Assembly (NCBI GenBank): GCA_963754125.1 | Contig: CAVWEX010000007.1 | Coordinates: 186,001 to 250,000, forward strand | Length of the DNA: 64,000 bases | Source of the DNA: RPQJ01 sp963754125 | GTDB lineage: Bacteria > Pseudomonadota > Gammaproteobacteria > Steroidobacterales > Steroidobacteraceae | Direction of reading: 5' to 3' | Shown: in pieces, positions 46,513-57,139 of the stretch | How positions within the stretch are numbered: the first letter of the stretch is position 1 | How the letters are laid out: every line of letters starts with the position of its first letter | Made by a program: the position numbers and the translations under genes | Notes under the pieces: generated by a model | Seen by the model: only the letters and a program-made list of their open reading frames with translations | Databases searched by the model: none | Told to the model about the DNA's origin: nothing

Positions 46513-47115
46513 TCAGCGCAGCGCGGTCTTCTCGGAGATCCGTCCCTTGAGACTCTTCGCCTTGAACGCGAACAGGATCTTGAGGACCCCGATCATCAGC
46601 GACCAGGAGGCGATGACGTAGACGATGGTCAGGCTGCCGAGCCCGGGGTTCGAGAGCACCAGGGCCCCGAACAGGATCGACAGGGCGCCGGCCAGGTACA
46701 GCATCCACTCGCGGTTCGAGGCCTTGCGCACCTTGTAGCCCAGCATCACCAGGAACACGCCGAGCACGATCGCCTCGAACGCCACGATCAGCACGAACGC
46801 CAGGATGCTGATCGGCGGGTTGAACAGCGCGTAGGCGCCGACGCCCGCACCGAGCACGCCGATGAGCAGCATGATCCACCAGCCGTCCTTGTCGCGGTTC
46901 TGGATCGATCCCACGACGTTGGACACGCCGTCCACCAGCACCGAGGCCGCGAAGAACGTCGCGAGCACGAACAGCGCCACGCCGGGATTGAACAGGGCGA
47001 GCCCGCCGAAGGCGACCATGGCGATGCCGCCGACGAGGAAGACCCACCAGGCGCGACGAACCAGGGCCTGTGCGTCCGCGCCCAGGTGCTCGAAGACGCC
47101 CTTGGAATACGCCAT
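46513..47115 (-). CDS. HdeD-family membrane protein
   Basis: 200 residues from ATG 47115 (MAYSKGVFEHLGADAQALV). Six hydrophobic segments form three helical hairpins, including WWVFLVGGIAMVAFGGLALF, WWIMLLIGVLGAGVGAYALF and ILAFVLIVAFEAIVLGVFLV. This is the HdeD layout; in E. coli HdeD contributes to acid resistance at high cell density. A weak ribosome-binding site (gggaga) precedes the start. The frame stays open upstream to 47250 but overlaps the divergent trmB gene, so the inner start is preferred. Confidence 0.87.
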   Translation of the reverse strand: MAYSKGVFEHLGADAQALVRRAWWVFLVGGIAMVAFGGLALFNPGVALFVLATFFAASVLVDGVSNVVGSIQNRDKDGWWIMLLIGVLGAGVGAYALFNPPISILAFVLIVAFEAIVLGVFLVMLGYKVRKASNREWMLYLAGALSILFGALVLSNPGLGSLTIVYVIASWSLMIGVLKILFAFKAKSLKGRISEKTALR

Positions 47116-47210
47116 TGTGTTCTCCCGTGCCCTGTCGGGCACCGTATGATTCTCGGGGCAAGCGATTCTGCCGACATACCCTAGCCGCTCGCCCGCCATG
47201 ATGCCAGAGG

Positions 47211-47918
47211 ATGAAACCGCAGCACCGTCGCGGCACGGCACCGCGCGCACGGCGCGCCGTGCGCAGTTTCGTCGTGCGCGCCGGGCGCATGACCGTGGCG
47301 CAGGAACGCGCCTGGGTCGAGTTGTGGCCGCGCTACGGCCTCGAGAGCACGGACGCGGCGCTGGACCTCGCCTCCGTCTTCGGGCGCGAGGCGCCGCGGA
47401 CGCTCGAGATCGGGTTCGGCAACGGCGAGTCGCTCGTGGCGCTCGCCACCGCGCACCCGGAGCGCGATTTCCTCGGCATCGAGGTGCATCGCCCCGGCGT
47501 CGGCCACCTGCTGCTGCGCATCGAGGAACTCCACCTCGGCAACCTGCGCGTGATCTGCCGCGATGCGGTCGAGGTGCTGCAGCGCTGCGTGCCCGAGGCC
47601 TCGCTCGACGAGGTGCTGCTCTACTTTCCCGATCCCTGGCCGAAGAAACGCCACCACAAGCGGCGCATCGTGCAACCGGACTTCGTCGCGCTGCTCGCGA
47701 GCCGCCTGCGTCCGGGCGGCACGCTCCGCATGGCGACGGACTGGCAGCCGTACGCCGAGCACATGCTTGCGGTGGCGGGCGCCTGCGTCGCGCTGCACAA
47801 CGACTCGCCGCAGGGCGATTACGTGCCGCGGCCCGACAGCCGCCCGGTCACGCGTTTCGAGCGCCGCGGGCAGCGACTCGGCCACGGCGTGTGGGACCTC
47901 GCGTTCCGGCGGACATAG
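47211..47918 (+). CDS. trmB: tRNA (guanine-N7)-methyltransferase TrmB
   Basis: 235 residues from ATG 47211. SAM-binding motif RTLEIGFGNGESLVALA, then DEVLLYFPDPWPKKRHHKRR, the hallmark of TrmB, and the C-terminal RMATDWQPYAEHML. The enzyme makes m7G46 in the variable loop of tRNAs. Shortly after its stop (47918) the sequence continues into a gap of 145 bp before the acidic protein gene. Intact. Confidence 0.94.
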   Translation: MKPQHRRGTAPRARRAVRSFVVRAGRMTVAQERAWVELWPRYGLESTDAALDLASVFGREAPRTLEIGFGNGESLVALATAHPERDFLGIEVHRPGVGHLLLRIEELHLGNLRVICRDAVEVLQRCVPEASLDEVLLYFPDPWPKKRHHKRRIVQPDFVALLASRLRPGGTLRMATDWQPYAEHMLAVAGACVALHNDSPQGDYVPRPDSRPVTRFERRGQRLGHGVWDLAFRRT

Positions 47919-48063
47919 CGCCTCGACGAAGAATTTGACCAGTTCGTCGAACATTGTGAGTTCGGAGATTCCGACACTTGAACTCGTCGCTGCGCAGGTC
48001 TACAAGGGAAGCAGAGACACCCAGAGGACAGCAGCGCAGCGACGCCCGGAGAGGATGAAGACC

Positions 48064-48423
48064 ATGGCGAACCCCACACCCGTCATCGGCCAGTGGTACC
48101 GGCGAGCCGAAGGAGATTCGTTCGAAGTGGTCGCCATCGATGCGGACGACCGCACCGTCGAGATCCAGTACTTCGACGGCACGATCGAGGAGCTCGATCT
48201 CGACGACTGGTTCGAGGAGCCCATCGTTTCCAGCGAGCCTCCCGAGGACTGGACGGGTTCCGTGGACGTCGAGCCCGAGGACACCGAGAACGAGTACGAG
48301 GCCGAGCCGAACGGCAAGACGGCCTGGGGCGACCCGCTGCAGTTCGTGGACCGCGGCGAAGTGAGTGGCTACTCCGAGGTCGAGCTGTCCGAGTCGCCGC
48401 AGGACGAGGCGGACCGCTACTGA
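48064..48423 (+). CDS. Small acidic conserved protein
   Basis: 119 residues from ATG 48064, 11 nt after ggagagg; ATG 48055 in the same frame lies too close to that site. The protein starts MANPTPVIGQWYRRAEGDSF, continues EVVAIDADDRTVEIQYFDG and ends in a very acidic tail (many Asp and Glu). The first half looks like a small SH3-like or beta-barrel domain. It resembles short gammaproteobacterial hypothetical proteins (possibly DUF6763, not certain). The function is unknown; it is cytoplasmic by lack of a signal. Confidence 0.75.
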   Translation: MANPTPVIGQWYRRAEGDSFEVVAIDADDRTVEIQYFDGTIEELDLDDWFEEPIVSSEPPEDWTGSVDVEPEDTENEYEAEPNGKTAWGDPLQFVDRGEVSGYSEVELSESPQDEADRY

Positions 48424-48424
48424 T

Positions 48425-48812
48425 TCAGCGGCCGAGGTCCGCCGGCTCCTCGAGCGGCACGCGCTCGTCGAGCATCACGTAACCCCCCTCGATACGCAGC
48501 GGCAGTGCGCGCAGCCCGAGGCCCGCGCACGGGCCCGACACGCATTCGCCGGTCTCGATATCGAACAAGCGCGCCGTGCATGACGCACAGGATCAGCGGC
48601 ACCTGCGCGGCGAGGAATGCATCGGGCTGCCAGTTGAGCGGGAACCCCGCGTGCGGACAGTGATTCACGTAGGCTCGCACCGTTGCGCCGCGGCGCACCA
48701 CGAAGCCGCGCAGCGGCCAGTCGCCCGCACCGAGGGTGAAGCCCTTCGCACCGGGATCGGCGAGCTCGTGCAGCGGGCAGATCACCCGCTCGAGGTCGAG
48801 CTCATCCGCCAT
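48425..48812 (-). CDS. Rieske [2Fe-2S] ferredoxin-like protein, one frameshift
   Basis: ATG 48812 to TGA 48425. MADELDLERVICPLHELADP opens the protein; the Rieske ligands are C and H in VNHCPHAGFPLNW and in CVMHGALFD. After VMHGAL the frame shifts (an extra T near 48570); the corrected tail reads FDIETGECVSGPCAGLGLRA and ends VPLEEPADLGR. The full length of about 128 residues matches small Rieske proteins that feed electrons to oxygenases or act in redox control. It overlaps the end of the amidohydrolase gene by 11 nt, so the two are co-translated. A Rieske oxygenase gene lies 6 kb away and could be its partner. Confidence 0.82.
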
Positions 48813-50193
48813 CGCCGGGCCGCTTGAAGACCAGTCCGCCCTTGACGACGGCGTCCACGCGCTCGAGGCAGGCGATGTCGGCCAGCGGATCGCAGCCGAC
48901 GGCAATCAGGTCACCGTATCGCCCGGGCTCGAGCGCGCCGACGCGGTCCGACCATCCCAGGTAGCGCGCGGCCACCGACGTCGCCGACTGGATCGCCTCC
49001 ATGGGCGTCATGCCACGCTGCACCATGATCCTGAACTGCCGGGCGTTCAGCCCGTGCGGATAGACCGCGGCATCGGTGCCGTAGACGATCGGTACGCCCG
49101 CGGCATGCGCCTGCGTGAATCCCTGGCGCTGCGCCTCCGTGGTTTCGACGTTCTTGCGCAGGAACTCCTCCGGCCAGCCCTGCTCGCGTCCCGCCGTGTC
49201 GATGTAGTCGCCGTTGTACACGTCCATGGACAGCGCGACCGAGTGCTGCCGGGCCAGTTCGATCGCTGGCGCGTCGATCAACGAGGCGTGCTCGATCGTA
49301 TCGGCGCCGGCGAGGATCGCCTCGCGGATCGAGCGCGCGCCGTGGGCGTGGGCCGAGACCTTCAGTCCGTGCCGGTGCGCCACCTCGACGACCGCCGCGA
49401 TCTCCTCCGGCGTCATCTCCGGGTCGCCGGGGACACCTCCGAAGGCGAGCACGGCCCCCGAGGCAATCACCTTCAGGAAGTCGGCGCCTCCGGCCACCGC
49501 GAGCTCGGCCTTGCTCCGGAATTCCTCCGGCCCGCGCGCGACGCCCGCCCTGACCTGCGCCGGGATCGACGATTCGGGATGGCCGGGGATCACGAGATCA
49601 CCGCCGCCGCCCGGAATGGTCAGGTAGAACCCGGCAACCTGGACACGCGGCCCGACGACGTGGCCGCCGTTGATCTCGTCGCGCAGCGCCCGGTCCGCCC
49701 ATGCGATATAGGTGCCGACATCACGGGTCGTCGTGAATCCGGCCAGCATCGTGACCCGGGCATTCTCCCGCGCGATCGCCAGTTGCTCGTCGACGGTGCG
49801 GCGGTAGTACACGCTCAGGTCCGCGGTGTCGCCGGGACGATCGGTGAGGTGCGTGTGCATGTCGATCAGGCCCGGGAGGCAGGTGTGGCCTGGGAGGCTG
49901 AGCACGGGCATTCCGCGCGGCACCCGCAGGTCGGGACCCACCGCCACGATGCGCCCGTGCTCGATGACGATCGTCGCCGGCCCGTCCGCGCGCCCGGCGA
50001 GGCCATCGATGAGGGTGCCGCAATGGATGGCGAGCGATCCGGAGTCCGGCACGAACGGAGCGTCCGCCAGGGCTGCGGCGGTCCCGTGGCGCGCGGCCGG
50101 CGCACCGGCGCAGCCAGCGATCGCGGCGGCGACTCCGAACAGGGCGAGCCCGGAAAATCGGCAGCGATTCGGCACGTACGACACGTTTGACAA
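48802..50193 (-). CDS. Amidohydrolase lipoprotein (imidazolonepropionase/prolidase-like)
   Basis: 463 residues. An N-terminal lipoprotein-type signal (SGLALFGVAAAIAGCAG) suggests the enzyme is anchored in the envelope. The TIM barrel shows the first metal site LPGLIDMHTHLTDRP, a candidate bridging Lys in GADFLKVIASG, then VSAHAHGARSIREAI with a metal His, DTIEHASLID and the catalytic Asp in VYGTDAAVYPHG. This is the subtype often called Xaa-Pro dipeptidase or amidohydrolase. It is divergent from the TPR-sulfotransferase gene (57-bp gap to 50250). The substrate is unknown. Confidence 0.87.
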   Translation of the reverse strand: MSNVSYVPNRCRFSGLALFGVAAAIAGCAGAPAARHGTAAALADAPFVPDSGSLAIHCGTLIDGLAGRADGPATIVIEHGRIVAVGPDLRVPRGMPVLSLPGHTCLPGLIDMHTHLTDRPGDTADLSVYYRRTVDEQLAIARENARVTMLAGFTTTRDVGTYIAWADRALRDEINGGHVVGPRVQVAGFYLTIPGGGGDLVIPGHPESSIPAQVRAGVARGPEEFRSKAELAVAGGADFLKVIASGAVLAFGGVPGDPEMTPEEIAAVVEVAHRHGLKVSAHAHGARSIREAILAGADTIEHASLIDAPAIELARQHSVALSMDVYNGDYIDTAGREQGWPEEFLRKNVETTEAQRQGFTQAHAAGVPIVYGTDAAVYPHGLNARQFRIMVQRGMTPMEAIQSATSVAARYLGWSDRVGALEPGRYGDLIAVGCDPLADIACLERVDAVVKGGLVFKRPGDGG

Positions 50194-50249
50194 AGGCGGT
50201 TGCGGAGTCTTTCATCCGACTCCGTGACTGTCAAAGCACGGGATCGTGG

Positions 50250-52269
50250 ATGAACGGCGCGCCGGAACCCGTCGGTACGATCGAGGTCGCGCTGGGACAT
50301 GCCGGCCGGCTGCTCGAATCGGAACCGGCACTGGCCGCGGAGCAGGCGCGGGAGATCCTGCGTGCCGCGCCCAATCACCCGCTCGCGACGCTGTTCATCG
50401 GCATCGCGCAACGCAGGCTCGGCGATGTCGCGGGCGCGCTCGAGATCCTGCAGCCGTTGACCCGCGCACAGCCTGGCTGGGCGCCGGCGCACTATGAACT
50501 CGGCGTGACCCTCGGGCTCCTGCGCCGCGGCGACGAGGCCGTCCGGTCACTGCGACAGGCAGTCCGACTGAAGCCGGACATCGGGGACGCGTGGCGATTG
50601 CTCGGCGACCACCTCACGGCCATGGGCGACCGCGATGGCGCCGACGCCGCCTACGCCAACCACATCCGGTTCTCGACCCGCGACCCGCGCCTGCTCGCAC
50701 CGGCGGCCGCGCTCTGCGACAACCGCATCCCGGAGGCGGAGAAGCTGCTCAAGCAGCACCTGCTCAAGTTCCCGACCGACGTCGCGGCGATCCGCATGCT
50801 GGCCGAGGTCGCCGCAAGGCTCGGGCGGTTCGCGGACGCCGAGGCGCTGCTCACGCGCTGCCTCGAACTCGCACCGGGCTTCTCGGCCGCGCGGCAGAAC
50901 TACGCGCTGATCCTGCACCGGCAGAACAGGACGGTCGAGGCGCTCGCGGAGGTCGACCGGTTGCTGACCGCAGACCCGCGCAATCCCGGCGCCCGGAACC
51001 TGAAGGCGGCCGCGCTCAACCGGATCGGCGAGTACGAGCAGTCGCTTTCGATCTATGCGGAGGTGCTCGCCGAGTATCCGCAGCAGGCGAAAGTCTGGAT
51101 GAGCTACGGGCACTCGCTCAAGACCGCAGGGCGCCAGGCGGAAAGCGTCGACGCGTACCGCAGGGCCATCGAACTGTCGCCGCAGCTCGGCGAGGCCTGG
51201 TGGAGCCTCGCGAACCTGAAGACCTTCCGCTTCCCGACTTCGGAGGTCGAGGCCATGCGCGGGCAGCTGGCGCGAACCGACCTGTCGGCAGAGGACCGCT
51301 ACCACTTCCATTTCGCGCTCGGCAAGGCGCTCGAGGACGCGCGGGATTTCCCGCGTTCGTTCGAGCACTACGCGGAAGGAAACCGGCTGCGCCACGCCGC
51401 GATCCACTACGACGCCGACCGGACGTCGGCGAACGTGCGCCGCTCGCGTGAACTGTTCTCCCCCGATTTCCTGGCCGGGCGCGCCGGCTCCGGCGCGCCG
51501 GACGCCGATCCGATCTTCATCGTCGGGTTGCCGCGGGCCGGTTCCACGCTGGTCGAGCAGATCCTCGCAAGCCACTCGCAGGTGGAAGGCACGATGGAAC
51601 TGCCGGACATCACGGCCATCGTGCAGGGCCTCACGAAACCCCGGGAGACGTGGCGATGCGTCGCGATATCCGGAGGTCGTCGCGCGACTGGGCGGGGACG
51701 AGTTGCGCGCGCTGGGCGAACGGTACCTGGCGCAGACGCGCATCCAGCGAAAGTCGGGCGCGCCCTTCTTCATCGACAAGATGCCGAACAACTGGGCCTA
51801 CGTCGGCCTGATCACGCTGATCCTGCCCAACGCAAAGATCGTCGACGCGCGGCGCCATCCCCTGAGCTGCTGCTTTTCGGGCTTCAAGCAGCATTTCGCC
51901 CGCGGGCAGCACTTCTCCTACAGCCTCGAGGACCTCGGGCGTTACTACCGCGACTACGTGGAACTCATGGCCCATTTCGACGCGGTGCTGCCGGGTCGCA
52001 TCCACCGGGTGGTCTACGAGCGCATGGTCGATGACACGGAGGCCGAGGTGCGCCGACTGCTCGCGTACTGCGGCCTGCCCTACGAGGACGCGTGCCTGCG
52101 GTTCTACGACAACGAGCGTGCCGTGCGCACCGCCAGCTCCGAGCAGGTCCGGCGCCCGATCTTCCGCGACGCGGTCGAGCACTGGCGCAACTACGAGCCG
52201 TGGCTCGGGCCGCTCGTGACTGCGCTCGGACCGGTCCTCGATACGTATCCCGACGCGCCGCCGATTTGA
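50250..52269 (+). CDS. TPR-containing sulfotransferase, one frameshift
   Basis: From ATG 50250 (MNGAPEPVGTIEVALGHAG) about 420 residues are tetratricopeptide repeats (for example WAPAHYELGVTLGLLRRGDE and AKVWMSYGHSLKTAGRQAES). A sulfotransferase domain follows with the PAPS 5'-phosphosulfate loop FIVGLPRAGSTLVEQILASH. Past a frameshift near 51651 (extra T in gagacgtggcgatg) it continues GDASRYPEVVARLGGDEL, FFIDKMPNNWAYVGLITLIL and VVYERMVDDTEAEVR to 52269. The acceptor may be a protein, lipid or carbohydrate. It precedes the TonB receptor by 55 bp in the same direction. Confidence 0.85.
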
Positions 52270-52324
52270 ATTCGCGCGGGACCCACACCAGAATGCCGCA
52301 CGACAAACGCAGGGGGTTGCGAAA

Positions 52325-54766
52325 ATGACACGAAGCCGCCGCCGGAAGTTGCACCGTCTTGCCGCGAACCGCGATCAGGGCAGTGCCTCGTACTCGAATG
52401 TCCTGATGGCCGGCGTCCCGCTGGCGCCATTGCTCCTCGCCGGAACCAACGTTGCACTTGCGCAACAGACGTCGGCGGGCGGCCTCGAGGAGATCGTCGT
52501 CACGGCGCGCAAGCGCGAGGAAAACCTCCAGACGGTGCCGATCAGCATCCAGGCGCTGGGCGAGGAGCGGCTCTCGCAGCTCAAGGTCAACGAGTTCACG
52601 GACTACGTGAAATTCCTTCCGAGCATCGCCTTCACCTCCGCCGGACCGGGCTTCAGCCTCCCGTACTTCCGTGGCGTCGCGAGCGGCGAGAACAACAACC
52701 ACTCCGGGCCGTCGCCCGGCGTCGGCATCTACCTCGACGAGCAGCCCATCACGACGATCCAGGGTGCGCTCGACGTCCACATCTACGACGTCGCGCGAAT
52801 CGAGGCCCTCGCCGGACCGCAGGGCACGCTGTTCGGCGCGAGTTCGCAGGCGGGCACGATCCGCATCATCACGAACCAGCCCGACCCGAGCGGCTTCGAG
52901 GCCGGCTACGGCGTCGAAGGCAACTACGTCCAGGACGGCGACGCGGGCTACCTGTTCGAGGGATTCGTCAATCTCCCGGTCTCCTCCGCAGCCGCCGTGC
53001 GCCTGGTCGGCTGGGCGCGACATGACGCCGGCTACATCGACAACGTCCCGGGAACGCGGACCTTCCCGACCTCCGGGATCTGCATGTCGAACGCCTCGTC
53101 GACGCCCGCCGGTTGCGAGCGGACTCCGGTGCGCGCCAAGGACGACTACAACGACGTCGACACCTACGGCGCCCGCGCTGCACTGCGGGTGGACCTGAAC
53201 GACGAGTGGAGCATCACGCCCAGCATCCTGGCACAGAGCCAGGACGCGAACGGCAGCTTCGGCTACGACCCGGCCGTGGGCGACCTGAAGCTTCATACCT
53301 ATTACCCGACGTTCAGCGAGGACGAGTTCGTCCAGGCGGCCCTGACGGTGCAGGGCAAGATCGGCAATTTCGACCTGGTCTACGCGGGTGCTTACCTGAG
53401 TCGCGACGTCGTGCTCGATAACGATTACTCCGACTACTCGTTCTTCTACGACACCTACTACACGAACTACTGTACCGAGAACCCGGCCGACTGCTTCGAA
53501 TGGGGCGCCCAGTTCGTCAACGACAACGGAGACCTGATCAACCCCTCGCAGTTCATCCACGGTACCGACGGCTACACGATGCAGAGCCACGAGCTGCGAA
53601 TCGCATCGCCGAAGGAGAATCGCTTCCGGGTGGTCGCGGGACTTTTCTACCAGGACTTCGAGCACGAGATCTTCCAGCGCTACCAGATCAAGGACCTCGC
53701 GACGGACATCTCGGTGCCGCTCTGGAACGACACGATCTGGCTGACCAACCAGCTCCGCGAGGACGAATCGCAGGCCATCTTCGGCGAGCTGTCGTTCGAC
53801 TTCACCGAGAAGCTGACCGGCACCGCGGGGATCCGCTACTACGAGTACGACAACTCGCTGCGTGGTTTCTTCGGCTTCAACGAGAACTACTACGACGGCT
53901 ACGGCACGGCGCAGTGCTTCTCGGCCGCGCAGTACAACGGCTCACCCTGCACGAACCTGGACGCCAACGTCGACGACTCGGGCAACGTGCCGAAGCTCAA
54001 TCTCACCTACCGGTTCAACGACGGAAAGCTCGTGTATGCGACTTACTCCGAGGGCTTCCGTCCCGGTGGCGTGAACCGCAACGACGGCTCGCCCTACGAC
54101 GCCGACTACCTGACCAACTACGAACTCGGCTGGAAGACGACCTGGGCCGATGGCCGGGTGCGCGTCAACGGCGCTGTGTTCCACGAGGAGTGGGACGACA
54201 TCCAGTACGGCTACCTGCCGCCGGGCGGCGTCGGCCTGACCGTGATCCGCAACGTCGGCGCCGCCGAGATCGACGGTGTCGAGTTCGACCTGGGGTGGGC
54301 TCCGATCGACGCGCTGGCCCTCTCCGGCGGCTTCACCTGGCTCGACGCCGCGCTGACCAAGGACTACTACGAGGATCCGGCCGACCCGCCCGCGGCGTTC
54401 AAGGGAGACCGCCTGCCGGTGACTCCGGAGTTCAAGGCGAACGCATTGGGTCGCTACCAGTTCCCGCTCGGCACCTTCGGGGCCTATGCGCAGGCGGCGG
54501 TCGTCTACACCGGCGACAGCTACTCGGACCTCACGCGGTCCGACCGCTCGTACACGGGCAAGCAGGACAGCTACACCATCGTGGATCTCGCGTTCGGCCT
54601 GACCTGGGACGCCATGTCGCTGGACTTCTTCCTCAGCAACGCCTTCGACGAGCTGGCGCGGACGAGTACCGGCGTGCCGTGCGCGTACTTCACGTGCGGC
54701 GGCAACCCGTACTTCTATCCGAACCAGCCGCGCACCTTCGGCGTGCGGTTCACCCAGGGGTTCTGA
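52325..54766 (+). CDS. TonB-dependent outer-membrane receptor
   Basis: 813 residues, intact. A signal-like N-terminus (VLMAGVPLAPLLLAGTNVAL) is followed by a short TonB box region and plug (LEEIVVTARKREENLQTVPI, SLPYFRGVASGENN), then a 22-strand barrel ending in RTFGVRFTQGF with the terminal Phe. The plug entry EIVVTARKREE is typical of receptors in sphingomonads and related gammaproteobacteria that import organic substrates. Together with the oxygenase operon 40 bp downstream it probably delivers that operon's substrate. It is one of the few large genes here without a frameshift. Confidence 0.93.
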   Translation: MTRSRRRKLHRLAANRDQGSASYSNVLMAGVPLAPLLLAGTNVALAQQTSAGGLEEIVVTARKREENLQTVPISIQALGEERLSQLKVNEFTDYVKFLPSIAFTSAGPGFSLPYFRGVASGENNNHSGPSPGVGIYLDEQPITTIQGALDVHIYDVARIEALAGPQGTLFGASSQAGTIRIITNQPDPSGFEAGYGVEGNYVQDGDAGYLFEGFVNLPVSSAAAVRLVGWARHDAGYIDNVPGTRTFPTSGICMSNASSTPAGCERTPVRAKDDYNDVDTYGARAALRVDLNDEWSITPSILAQSQDANGSFGYDPAVGDLKLHTYYPTFSEDEFVQAALTVQGKIGNFDLVYAGAYLSRDVVLDNDYSDYSFFYDTYYTNYCTENPADCFEWGAQFVNDNGDLINPSQFIHGTDGYTMQSHELRIASPKENRFRVVAGLFYQDFEHEIFQRYQIKDLATDISVPLWNDTIWLTNQLREDESQAIFGELSFDFTEKLTGTAGIRYYEYDNSLRGFFGFNENYYDGYGTAQCFSAAQYNGSPCTNLDANVDDSGNVPKLNLTYRFNDGKLVYATYSEGFRPGGVNRNDGSPYDADYLTNYELGWKTTWADGRVRVNGAVFHEEWDDIQYGYLPPGGVGLTVIRNVGAAEIDGVEFDLGWAPIDALALSGGFTWLDAALTKDYYEDPADPPAAFKGDRLPVTPEFKANALGRYQFPLGTFGAYAQAAVVYTGDSYSDLTRSDRSYTGKQDSYTIVDLAFGLTWDAMSLDFFLSNAFDELARTSTGVPCAYFTCGGNPYFYPNQPRTFGVRFTQGF

Positions 54767-54806
54767 CGCCTGCGATGCGAGCGCCAGAGCGCGTGAGCGG
54801 CCCGGC

Positions 54807-55927
54807 ATGAAGCACACCGTCCCGGACCTGATCGACCGCTACCGGCCGGACCTGCCGCTCGAGGAGGCCAGCACCTGCCCGGCGGCGTGGTACGTGGACC
54901 CGCGCATCCTCGAGCTGGAGCAGCAGACGACGTTTGCGCGCAGCTGGCAGTACGCGTGCCGGCTCGACCAGGTGCGCGAACCCGGTGAGTTCGTCACGTT
55001 CGAGCTGGCGGGCGAACCGCTGGCGGTGGTGCGCGGCAGCGACGGCGTCCTGCGCGGCTTCTTCAACGTCTGCCGGCACCATGCCGCCGCGGTGCTGACC
55101 GAGCCCTCGGGCTGCGTGAAGCGGCTGCGCTGTCCCTACCACGGCTGGACCTACACGCTCGAGGGCGCGCTCAAGGCCGCGCCCGCGTTCGAGGACGTCC
55201 GCAACTTCGATCCTGCAGCGAACTCGCTGGTTCCTGTCGCGACAGCCGTGTGGGAGAACTGGGTGTTCGTGCGGATCGCGTCCGAGGGACCGACGCTGCG
55301 AGGAGTTCCTCGGACCCGAGGTGATCGCCGAGGTCGCAGCGCTCGGCTTGTCGAACCTGCACTGGTTCGACCGCAGGCACTACGTCTTCGACTGCAACTG
55401 GAAGGTGTTCGTCGACAACTACCTCGACGGCGGCTACCACGTGCCCTACCTGCACGAGGGCCTCGGCAGCGTGCTCGACTACCACAAGTACACGATCGAG
55501 AACGGCCGCCGCCACTGCCTGCAGTCGAGCCCGATGGTGACGCGCGGCGCCGAGGCCGAGACCGGCGCGGTGCGCAAGGGCGAGCGGGCCCTGTACTACT
55601 GGTTCTACCCGAACTTCATGTTCAACTGGTACGAGGGCGTGATGGACACGAACCTCGTGTACCCGCGCGGCGTCAACCAGACCGAGGTGATCTTCGACTT
55701 CTGGTTCGCGGACGTGTCCGAGGCGGCGCGCGGAATTCAACCGCGCCTCCATCGACATCGCCAACCGCGTGCAGGACGAGGACGAGGGCATCTGCCGCTC
55801 CGTGCAGCGCGGCCTGCGCTCGCGCGCCTACGATACGGGCCGCCTGTCCGTTCGCCGCGAGGCGGGGGAGCAGCTGTTCCACCGCCTGCTGCACGCCGAC
55901 CTGAAGGCCGGGGCGCAGCGCGGCTGA
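54807..55927 (+). CDS. Rieske non-haem iron oxygenase, large subunit; two frameshifts
   Basis: From ATG 54807: Rieske domain with ligands in VCRHHAAAVL (Cys-x-His) and LRCPYHGWTYTLEG (Cys-x2-His). The catalytic domain contains KVFVDNYLDGGYHVPYLHEG, where the two His ligands of the mononuclear iron (DGGYHVPYLH) and the bridging Asp region are visible. Frames change near 55300 (extra C in acgctgcgagg) and 55733 (extra C before ggaattc). The tail is FNRASIDIANRVQDEDEGI to KAGAQRG at 55927. About 370 residues, like GbcA, Stc2 or CntA-type enzymes that demethylate quaternary amines; the pairing with a GcvT-like gene supports a demethylase role. Confidence 0.86.
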
Positions 55928-55931
55928 ACCG

Positions 55932-57139
55932 ATGGCCGATCTCTACCAGCTCAAGCGCACGCCCTTCCACGCGCGCACGTCCGCGCTGTGCCTGCCGCAG
56001 AACTGGCGCCGCTGGGCGGGCCACATCGCGGTCGGCTCCTACGACCTCGGGCTCGAGCGCGAGTACTGGGCGATCCGCAACCACGCGGCGCTGATCGACG
56101 TCTCGCCGCTGATGAAGTACCTCATCGAGGGCCCCGACGCGGCGCGGCTGCTCGACCGCATCATCGCCGCGCAACATCGCGAAGCTCGCGGTCGGGCAGG
56201 TCTACTACACGGGCTGGTGCGACGACGAGGGCAAGCTGCTCGACGACGGCACGGTCACGCGCCTCGGCGAGCAGAGCTTCCGCCTCACCTCGGCCGAGCC
56301 CTCGCTGCGCTGGCTCGCGATGAACGCGGTCGGCATGGACGTCACCGTCACCGAGCGCACCGACCAGATGGCGGCGCTCTCGCCTGCAGGGGCCGAAGTC
56401 GCGCGCGGTGCTGAATCGCTGCTGCGAGTCGCCGGTGGACGGACTCAAGTTCTTCCGCATGGCGCCGAACGTGCTGGCGGGCAAGGCGGTGACGATTTCG
56501 CGCACCGGCTACACCGGCGACCTCGGCTACGAGATCTGGATGGAGGCCGCGGACGCGCTGCCCGTCTGGGACGCGCTGATCGCCGGCGGCGACGACTTCG
56601 GCATCACGCCCTGCGGCATCCTCGCGATGGACATGGCGCGCGTCGAGGCGGGGCTCTTCATGCTCGACGTGGACTACACCGCCGCCACGCACGCGTGGAT
56701 CGCGGGCCAGAAGTCCTCGCCGTACGAGATGGGCCTCGGCTGGACCATCGCGCTCGACAAGCCGGGCTACTTCGTCGGCCGGCGCGCGCTCGAGCGCGAG
56801 GAGCGCGAGGGATCGGCCTGGAAGATGGTCGGCCTCGAGGTGGACTGGGAAGGACTCGAGCGCCTCTACGCCGCGGTCGGCCTGCCGCCGCAGATCCCCG
56901 CGCTGGCGGTGCGCGCCAGCCTGCCGGTGCTGAAGGACGGCCGGCAGGTCGGCTACGCCTCGACGAGCACGTGGTCGCCGGTGCTCAAGAAGTACATCGC
57001 GCTGGTGCACCTCGAGCGGCCGCACTACGAGCCCGGCACGCGGGTGGAGATGGAGATCACGGTCGAGCACCACCGCCGGCACGCGCCGGGCACGGTGGTC
57101 GCGCTGCCGTTCTACGAGCCCGAGTGGAAGCGCAAGTGA
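55932..57139 (+). CDS. GcvT-like aminomethyltransferase (folate-dependent), two frameshifts
   Basis: ATG 55932 lies 4 nt after the oxygenase stop. It shows MADLYQLKRTPFHARTSALC, EYWAIRNHAALIDVSPLMKY, then, in other frames, AVGQVYYTGWCDDEGKLLDD, LQGPKSRAVLNRC and ISRTGYTGDLGYEIWMEAAD, the glycine-cleavage T-protein fold. Breaks fall near 56175 and 56388, each looking like one extra base. Total about 400 residues. Such enzymes move one-carbon units to tetrahydrofolate (GcvT, DMGDH and DmdA relatives). Its stop overlaps the next start (GTGA, 57136-57139). Confidence 0.87.
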
